From NCBI GenBank assembly GCA_019118905.1, contig DWYA01000054.1:60728-124727 (forward strand): 64,000 bases of DNA, read 5' to 3'. Position 1 is the stretch's first letter; every line of letters begins with the position of its first letter. Under the pieces are notes generated by a model. That model was not told the origin of the DNA. It ran no database searches and saw nothing but the letters and a program-made list of their open reading frames with translations. Position numbers and translations under genes: made by a program. Shown one piece after another: positions 55,935-64,000 of this stretch. Source of the DNA: Ruthenibacterium avium. GTDB taxonomy: Bacteria > Bacillota > Clostridia > Oscillospirales > Ruminococcaceae.

Positions 55935-56627
55935 TTATTGCTCGCGCGGGTCGATGTATTTGGCGGCGTTCGCAAAGCGGCCATAGGTGCCAACGTTCTT
56001 TTTGTAAGCCTCGTTAGCGTCTACACCCTTGCGGATGTCCTCCATCATCTTGCCCAAACGCACGAACTCGTAGCCGATGGCCTCGTTGTTCTCGTCCAGA
56101 GCAACGCGGGTGATGTAGCCCTCAGTCAGCTCCAGATAACGCACGCCTTTTGCCTTTGTGGAGAAGATGGTGCCGGTCATGCTGCGCAGACCTTTGCCCA
56201 AATCTTCCAAGGAAGCGCCGATGGGCAAGCCGCCCTCGGAGAAAGCAGTCTGGCTGCGGCCGTAAACGATTTGTTTGAACAGCTCGCGCATAGCCACGTT
56301 GATCGCGTCGCACACGAGGTCGGTGTTCAGCGCCTCGAGGATGGTTTTGCCGGGGAGAATCTCACCCGCCATAGCGGCAGAGTGTGTCATACCGGAGCAG
56401 CCCAAAGTTTCCACCAAAGCCTCTTCGATGATACCGTCCTTGATGTTCAGCGTCAGCTTGCAAGCGCCCTGCTGAGGTGCGCACCAGCCCACACCGTGTG
56501 TCAAACCGGAAATGTCCTTAATCTCGTACGCCTTAACCCATTTGCCCTCTTCGGGAATGGGGGCGGGGCCGTGGTGAGGGCCCTTTGCGACCGGACACAT
56601 TTGCTCTACTTCATGTGAATAAGTCAT
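55935..56627 (-). CDS. IscU/NifU-like Fe-S scaffold protein
   Basis: The protein has 230 residues with AAGGAGCA upstream. Residues about 20-130 resemble the NifU_N/IscU fold: KWVKAYEIKDISGLTHGVGW, CAPQQGACKLTL, and the scaffold-type Cys in ETLGCSGMTHSAAMAGEILPG; the usual further Cys is in DLVCDAINVAMRELF. The last 90 residues (KAKGVRYLELTEGYITRVAL and YGRFANAAKYIDPRE) are specific to this subfamily. It is the first gene of a two-gene operon with the GGGtGRT protein. An expected role is transient Fe-S assembly for a dedicated client; no cysteine desulfurase is adjacent. Confidence 0.88.
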   Translation of the reverse strand: MTYSHEVEQMCPVAKGPHHGPAPIPEEGKWVKAYEIKDISGLTHGVGWCAPQQGACKLTLNIKDGIIEEALVETLGCSGMTHSAAMAGEILPGKTILEALNTDLVCDAINVAMRELFKQIVYGRSQTAFSEGGLPIGASLEDLGKGLRSMTGTIFSTKAKGVRYLELTEGYITRVALDENNEAIGYEFVRLGKMMEDIRKGVDANEAYKKNVGTYGRFANAAKYIDPREQ

Positions 56628-56677
56628 AGCGATGCTCCTTACTTTTGATAGTTTTTTAACATGGGAACCTATCCCTT

Positions 56678-56706
56678 ATTATAAAGAAAACGAAAACTTT
56701 TTTCAA
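56678..56706 (-). promoter_or_regulatory. Promoter of the IscU-like/GGGtGRT operon
   Basis: On the minus strand, TTGAAA (56706-56701), 17 bases, TATAAT (56683-56678). Confidence 0.82.
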
Positions 56707-56854
56707 GTTTTCCGAAGTTTTTTTTCGTTTTTTTCTGTTTGCTTCAGCTTTGCGGCTCTCCTTTCGCGTTTTTTTGTATAGTTGTCCTATTGCATTTATA
56801 ATTATTGCGCAATTATTGGCATAAAATAGCAATTGTGCGCTGTTTTTTGCCGAT

Positions 56855-56884
56855 TTGACACAAACCCACACAACAGGTTATACT
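56855..56884 (+). promoter_or_regulatory. Promoter of the HPr-like gene
   Basis: TTGACA (56855-56860), 18 bases, TATACT (56879-56884). An imperfect inverted repeat (GCGCAATT...AATTGTGCGC, 56804-56840) lies just upstream. Confidence 0.78.
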
Positions 56885-56956
56885 TTGCGGTATGCACCTG
56901 TGTTTGCATGTGCATCACACCGCCGCACCCTGCGGCTCATCGGAAAGGACGTCCCT

Positions 56957-57196
56957 ATGACTCATTTCAACCTGCATCAGCTCGACCTCAACGCATTTAA
57001 CACTGCGGTTTCCAGCTGCACCGGCGACGTTTATATGGTAACGTCGGAAGGCGATAAGCTGAACCTCAAAAGCAAGCTTTGTCAGTTAATCGGCTTTCAG
57101 CGCCTTTTGCAAACCGACCGCGAAACGGCACAGCTGCACTGCACCAACCCGGATGATGAGCAATTCTTTTCTCATCTGGCGCTTTCCAACGCATAA
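56957..57196 (+). CDS. Small HPr-like fold protein without the active-site His
   Basis: The protein has 79 residues with GGAAAGGA eight bases before the ATG. The segment GDVYMVTSEGDKLNLKSKLCQLIGF aligns by eye with the beta2-beta3-helix2 part of HPr (vnaKSimgvmsL), and TAQLHCTNPDDEQFF with the final strand and helix. The N-terminal phosphorylated His of true HPr is missing: the start MTHFNLHQLDLNAF has no GxHxRP loop. It may be a regulatory HPr paralogue, or unrelated. It lies upstream of secA but has its own promoter and terminator. A structure prediction would settle the fold. Confidence 0.6.
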   Translation: MTHFNLHQLDLNAFNTAVSSCTGDVYMVTSEGDKLNLKSKLCQLIGFQRLLQTDRETAQLHCTNPDDEQFFSHLALSNA

Positions 57197-57202
57197 TTCC
57201 TC

Positions 57203-57231
57203 AAACCCTGCTCATCGGCGGGGTTTTTTGC
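57203..57231 (+). terminator. Terminator before secA
   Basis: AAACCCTGC/GCGGGGTTT (one T-G pair, 6-base loop), followed by TTTGC. Confidence 0.8.
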
Positions 57232-57259
57232 TTTTTCTCTTTGAATTGCGAAAGATTGA

Positions 57260-57289
57260 TTGACAGCCGCGCATACATAGTAGTATGAT
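57260..57289 (+). promoter_or_regulatory. Promoter of secA
   Basis: TTGACA (57260-57265), 18 bases, TATGAT (57284-57289), 34 bases before the secA start. Confidence 0.78.
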
Positions 57290-57323
57290 ATGATAGATAT
57301 GCAACATCAAACGAGGTGTAAAA

Positions 57324-60101
<2,778 letters not shown>

Positions 60102-60112
60102 TTGCTTTTCCC

Positions 60113-60140
60113 ATGGGAGCGCTTTTGCGCTCCCATTTCT
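60113..60140 (+). terminator. Terminator of secA
   Basis: ATGGGAGCGC/GCGCTCCCAT with a TTTT loop, followed by TTCTTTG. Confidence 0.85.
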
Positions 60141-60361
60141 TTGTCGCAATGGAGATTTTTCTCCACTGCCATAGATTCCGCATTGGTGCCGTTACCCCTT
60201 TGCGGACATTTTGTCCGCGGCTTTTGCGGCTGTCCGGTTTTCTCACCCATGCCGCACAAAAGCCTTTTCCCGCTTTGCACTGCCCGTGAGGTGCAAAGCT
60301 ATGGGCGCGTTTTGAATATTGAAAGAAGTTTAAAACACGCCAAGCAGAAACGAGAGGTATC

Positions 60362-62200
60362 ATGAAACAGGAAAACGCTTTAAAAGCGCATATCCCAAAG
60401 GGCTTTCGTTCGGCACTGCTGAAAGAATTGTTTCATGGGTTAAAGCGCTGGGTGGCGCTTGCAGCCGTTTCGGCTGCTGCGGCCATCGTCACTTCGTATC
60501 TTACGCCCATTTTGGTCAGCTTTGCGGTAGACTCGGTTTTGGGCGACCTTCCCCCTTCCCTGCCTTCAGGGCTGCAAAGCTTTGGCGAATGGCTGGTCAG
60601 CCTTACGCCGACGCAGGCGCTGTGGTGGGTGGCCGGAGCCATTGTTGCGGTAAACTTGCTGAACGCGCTGTTTTCTTATCTGCGCGGCCACAGCCTTGCC
60701 TTTTTGGGCGAGGGCTTTGCCAAAAAGCTGCGCGACAAACTGTTTGCGCATTTGCAAAACGTTCCGTTCAGCTATTATTCCGGCGCGCAGACGGGCGACC
60801 TGATTCAGCGCTGCACCACCGACGTGGACATGGTGCGCCGCTTTATTCAAATGCAGCTCATTCAAATGCTGCGTACCATTGGAATGGCAATTACCGCCAT
60901 TGCCGTTATGCTGCCCATCAGCCCGCAGATGACGCTGATTTCCTGCTGTCTCATGCCGTTTTTGGCACTGTTCAGCTTTGTGTACTTTCGCCGGGTGCAA
61001 AACCTGTTTTTAAAAGCGGATGAAGCCGAAGGCGCCATGAGCACGATGCTGCAAGAGGACTTAACGGGAATGCGCGTTGTACGCGCTTTTGCGCAGCAAA
61101 AGGCCGAGCTGGAGCGCTTTACCGCCAAAAATCAGCATTATCACAACAGTATCACCAAACTCACCAGCGTTATGGGCGCTTACTGGGGCCTGTCCGATAT
61201 GGCGGGCTATCTGCAAATTGCTTTAAGCCTGTGCTGCGGCGTTTACTTCTGTGTGCAGGGAAGCTTTACCGTGGGCAATGTGCTGCTGTTTACCACTTAC
61301 ACCTCCATGCTGACGTTTCCCATGCGTCAGCTGGGACGCATTTTGGCCGACCTCGGCAAAGCAGACGTTTCGCTCACCCGCTTGGAAGATATTCTCTGCT
61401 CGCCGGAAGAAGCCGAGCCGGGCAAAGCGCTTTCGCCCGTGATTGACGGCCAAGTTTCCTTTGACCATGTCAGCTTTGATTACGGCGAAGGTACGGTTTT
61501 GCACGACATCAGCTTTTCTGTGCAGCCGGGGCAAACTGTCGGCATTCTCGGCTCGACCGGTTCGGGAAAATCGACGCTGGTTCACTTATTGCAGCGCCAC
61601 TGGAAAGCCAGCGAAGGCCATATCACGCTTGCGGGCGTGGACGTCAACGACATCGAGCGGCACCACCTGCGCCGGAACGTGGGGCTTGTGCTGCAAGAGC
61701 CGTTTTTGTACAGCCGCACCATTGGTGAGAATATCGCCATCGCAAGACGCAGCGCTTCGGAAAGTGAAATTTTTGAAGCGGCACGCACCGCCAGTCTGCA
61801 CGATGTGATTACCAGTTTTTCTGAGGGCTATCAAACCGTTGTAGGCGAACGCGGCGTGACCCTTTCGGGCGGCCAAAAACAGCGCGTTGCCATTGCCCGC
61901 ACTTTACTGCAAAATGCGCCGATTATGATTTTTGACGATTCGCTTTCCGCTGTGGACGCCCAGACCGACGCGGCCATTCGTGATGCGCTGACTGCAAAAA
62001 AAGATTGCACCATGTTTTTAATCAGCCATCGCATTGCCACAGTGCGGCGCGCCGATTTAATTCTTGTGATGGACGGCGGACGGATTGTGCAGCGCGGCAC
62101 GCACGAAACGCTTTGCCGCGAAGAAGGCATGTACCGCCGTGTCTGCGCCTTACAAAATGAGCTGGACGAAGTGCAGGAAGGGGGTGCTGTCCATGCATGA
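60362..62200 (+). CDS. Heterodimeric ABC exporter, subunit with degenerate site
   Basis: The protein has 612 residues. A six-helix ABC-exporter membrane domain (about 30-330) is followed by an NBD with Walker A GSTGSGKSTLVHLL, Q-loop LVLQEPFLYS, signature LSGGQKQRVAIARTL, Walker B IMIFDDSLSAVD and H-loop FLISHRIAT. The catalytic Glu after Walker B is Asp (FDDS), the mark of the degenerate subunit in heterodimeric exporters such as TM287/288 or BmrCD. The next gene overlaps its end by eight bases and carries a normal Glu. GAGAGG lies just upstream of the ATG. Such pairs export drugs, lipids or peptides; the substrate is unknown. Confidence 0.95.
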   Translation: MKQENALKAHIPKGFRSALLKELFHGLKRWVALAAVSAAAAIVTSYLTPILVSFAVDSVLGDLPPSLPSGLQSFGEWLVSLTPTQALWWVAGAIVAVNLLNALFSYLRGHSLAFLGEGFAKKLRDKLFAHLQNVPFSYYSGAQTGDLIQRCTTDVDMVRRFIQMQLIQMLRTIGMAITAIAVMLPISPQMTLISCCLMPFLALFSFVYFRRVQNLFLKADEAEGAMSTMLQEDLTGMRVVRAFAQQKAELERFTAKNQHYHNSITKLTSVMGAYWGLSDMAGYLQIALSLCCGVYFCVQGSFTVGNVLLFTTYTSMLTFPMRQLGRILADLGKADVSLTRLEDILCSPEEAEPGKALSPVIDGQVSFDHVSFDYGEGTVLHDISFSVQPGQTVGILGSTGSGKSTLVHLLQRHWKASEGHITLAGVDVNDIERHHLRRNVGLVLQEPFLYSRTIGENIAIARRSASESEIFEAARTASLHDVITSFSEGYQTVVGERGVTLSGGQKQRVAIARTLLQNAPIMIFDDSLSAVDAQTDAAIRDALTAKKDCTMFLISHRIATVRRADLILVMDGGRIVQRGTHETLCREEGMYRRVCALQNELDEVQEGGAVHA

Positions 62201-64000
62201 GCAAAAAGAATATCAAAACACAAAGGTGGATTTGCGCGTCTGGAAGCGCCTGATTGCCTACGCTATGCGCCGGCCTCAAACCGTGATTCGCTTGATGCTC
62301 ACGCTGTTGGTGGTTGCCTGTGTAGACTTGGCCTACCCGCAGTTAACGCGCTTTGCCATTGACTACTTTATCGCCGGAAACACCACCGAGGGCATCGGCC
62401 TGTTTGCCGCTGTGTATGCAATTGTTGTGATTTTGCAGGGCACGGGCGTGTTTTTCTTTGTACGCGGTGCGGGCAAGCTGGAAATGGACATCAGCTATGA
62501 CATCCGTCAAGACGCTTTTTCCCGCTTACAGCAGCTTTCCTTCAGCTTTTACGACACCACCAGCGTCGGCTGGCTGATGGCGCGTATGGGCAGTGACGTT
62601 TCCCGTCTGGCGGAAATGATTGCCTGGAGCCTTGTAGACCTTTGCTGGTCGGGCTTTTATGTACTCGGCATTATTGCCGTGCTGCTTTGGATGCACTGGC
62701 AGCTCGGGCTGATTGTGCTGTGTGTTGCGCCGGTTCTGGCGGTTTTATGCGTCTTTTTCCAGCGCAAAATTCTGCGTCAGCAGCGCTTGGTGCGCGCGGC
62801 CAACAGCCGCATTACCGGCGCATTTAACGAGGGCATTATGGGCGCTGTCACCACCAAAACGCTGGTTCGTGAGGAAGCCGGGTGCGAAGAATTTCGCGGT
62901 TTAACCGGCAGCATGAAGCAAGCCGCGGTGCGCGCCGCCCTTTGGAGCGCATTGTTTATGCCGATTGTCGTTGCGCTGGGCAGCGTTTCCACCGCGCTGG
63001 CGCTTTCAGGCGGCGGTAAGCTGGTGCTGGGCGGTGTGCTTGGGCTGGGAACGCTCTCCGCCTTTTTAAGCTACACGACACAGCTCTTTGACCCCATTCA
63101 GCAGCTGGCGAATATTTTGGCGGAAATGCAGGCCGCGCAAGCTTCGGCAGAGCGTGTCATTGACCTGCTGGACACCGAGCCGGATATTGTGGATTCTCCC
63201 GAAGTAGAAGCGGTATATGGCACAACGCTTGCGCCGCGCCGCGAAAATTGGGAGCCGATTACCGGCAAAATTGAGTTTTCGCATGTGGATTTCCGGTATA
63301 AAACGGGCGAAACCGTGCTGCATGATTTCAACTTGACGGTTGAGCCGAACCAAACCATCGCATTGGTTGGTGAAACGGGTTCGGGCAAATCGACCATTGT
63401 CAACTTGGTGTGCCGTTTCTACGAGCCTACTTCCGGCCAAGTGCTGATTGACGGCAAAGATTACCGCGAACGCAGCCAGCTTTGGCTGCAAAGTGCGCTG
63501 GGCTATGTGCTGCAAACGCCGCACCTGTTCAGCGGAACGATTGCAGAAAACATTCGTTTTGGAAAACCCGACGCCACCATGGACGAGGTGAAACAGGCTG
63601 CAAAACTGGCATGTGCCGACGGCTTTATCGAAGCGATGGAGCAAGGCTATGACACACAGGTTGGTGAGGGCGGAGGCCGCCTTTCCACCGGACAAAAACA
63701 GCTGATTTGCTTTGCCCGCGTACTGCTGGCCGACCCGCGCATTTTCATTTTGGACGAGGCTACCAGCAGCATTGACACGGAGACCGAACAGCTCATTCAA
63801 ACTGCGATCAGCAAGGTGCTGTCGGGACGCACCAGCTTTGTGGTAGCGCATCGCCTGTCCACCATTCGGGGCGCCGATCAAATTCTGGTGATTGACAAAG
63901 GCGAGATTGCCGAGGCAGGTACGCACGAAGAACTTTTAGCGCGAAAAGGCCGCTATTATCAGCTTTATACCCACCAATATCACAGCGAGGCATTTGACAC
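62193..64000 (+). CDS. Heterodimeric ABC exporter, catalytic-Glu subunit (3' cut by window end)
   Basis: At least 602 codons are present; no stop appears before base 64000, but the NBD is complete, so little is missing. The start ATG at 62193 has AAGGGGG upstream and overlaps the partner's end by eight bases. The membrane domain (about 20-330) has six helices. The NBD has GETGSGKSTIVNLV, YVLQTPHLFSGTIAENI, signature LSTGQKQLICFARVL (Thr replaces the second signature position), Walker B IFILDEATSSID with the catalytic Glu, and FVVAHRLST. It pairs with the degenerate-site subunit to give one consensus ATPase site. It is a multidrug/lipid-type exporter of unknown substrate. Confidence 0.95.
   Translation, partial: MHEQKEYQNTKVDLRVWKRLIAYAMRRPQTVIRLMLTLLVVACVDLAYPQLTRFAIDYFIAGNTTEGIGLFAAVYAIVVILQGTGVFFFVRGAGKLEMDISYDIRQDAFSRLQQLSFSFYDTTSVGWLMARMGSDVSRLAEMIAWSLVDLCWSGFYVLGIIAVLLWMHWQLGLIVLCVAPVLAVLCVFFQRKILRQQRLVRAANSRITGAFNEGIMGAVTTKTLVREEAGCEEFRGLTGSMKQAAVRAALWSALFMPIVVALGSVSTALALSGGGKLVLGGVLGLGTLSAFLSYTTQLFDPIQQLANILAEMQAAQASAERVIDLLDTEPDIVDSPEVEAVYGTTLAPRRENWEPITGKIEFSHVDFRYKTGETVLHDFNLTVEPNQTIALVGETGSGKSTIVNLVCRFYEPTSGQVLIDGKDYRERSQLWLQSALGYVLQTPHLFSGTIAENIRFGKPDATMDEVKQAAKLACADGFIEAMEQGYDTQVGEGGGRLSTGQKQLICFARVLLADPRIFILDEATSSIDTETEQLIQTAISKVLSGRTSFVVAHRLSTIRGADQILVIDKGEIAEAGTHEELLARKGRYYQLYTHQYHSEAFD

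Noticed and set aside
56656..56871. 71-residue Lys/Arg-rich minus-strand ORF
   Set aside because: It lies in A/T-rich promoter DNA with poly-T runs that yield Lys codons. No SD and no recognisable pattern.

Overview
This 64 kb window looks like a chromosomal segment of a Gram-positive anaerobe of the class Clostridia, most likely an Oscillospirales/Ruminococcaceae-type gut bacterium. I infer this from gene content, not from a marker gene. The pointers are strong Shine-Dalgarno sites, canonical TTGACA/TATAAT promoters, a CD1871A-type CXXC mini-protein with its TlpA and NapH-like partners, a GGGtGRT/IscU-like pair, tandem DUF3048 lipoproteins, transketolase split into two subunits, DUF368, and a Pho box of the Bacillus type. 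Base composition is mid-range and fairly even. I see no prophage, CRISPR array, rRNA operon or intact transposase.

Layout. 0-1.5 kb: the tail of an SPFH protein, then three tandem Arc-like ribbon-helix-helix (RHH) mini-proteins divergent from a SLOG-domain gene, with a perfect palindromic operator between them. 1.6-12.2 kb: purine permease, chemoreceptor, the glycolytic run pgk-tpiA-gpmI, an inositol-phosphatase-family enzyme, and a Na/Pi transporter behind a Pho box and a structured leader. 12.3-16.5 kb: ECF sigma/anti-sigma/membrane protein operon, tRNA-Tyr, and a GT2 synthase/deacetylase pair. 16.7-28 kb: class I ribonucleotide reductase, NERD protein and galactose mutarotase, acyl carrier protein, prolyl-tRNA synthetase, the TlpA-CD1871A-Fe/S operon, and split transketolase. 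28.2-33.7 kb: DUF368 and a sulfur locus made of an Rrf2 regulator, a Cys-rich small ORF, an attenuator-like hairpin, metY, cysK and mnmA. 33.7-38.8 kb: ABC transporter with two-component system. 39-45 kb: ClpB with an upstream RHH protein, two DUF3048 lipoproteins, tRNA-Lys. 45.4-56.6 kb: radical-SAM maturase, small membrane protein, MBL and HAD hydrolases, ABC-F ATPase, a broken chemoreceptor, metA, an OFA-type MFS transporter, and the GGGtGRT/IscU-like pair. 56.9-64 kb: an HPr-like small protein, SecA, and a heterodimeric ABC exporter cut by the window end.

Genes that work together. MetA (with the acetyl-CoA-type Glu), MetY and CysK form an O-acetylhomoserine/O-acetylserine sulfhydrylation route that the Fe-S-type Rrf2 regulator probably controls. 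Transketolase and the glycolytic genes serve central carbon flow. The ABC/two-component block resembles peptide-antibiotic sensing modules.

Most notable observations: (1) the Rrf2 operator/Cys-rich ORF/terminator arrangement before metY; (2) an unannotated palindromic intergenic repeat of about 120-145 bp with inverted ends, present twice in opposite orientations; (3) the triple RHH/SLOG locus with its operator; (4) an RHH protein with a perfect inverted repeat over its promoter just upstream of clpB; (5) a chemoreceptor pseudogene that has lost its signalling tip; (6) a Glu-to-Gln Walker B variant in an ABC-F protein.
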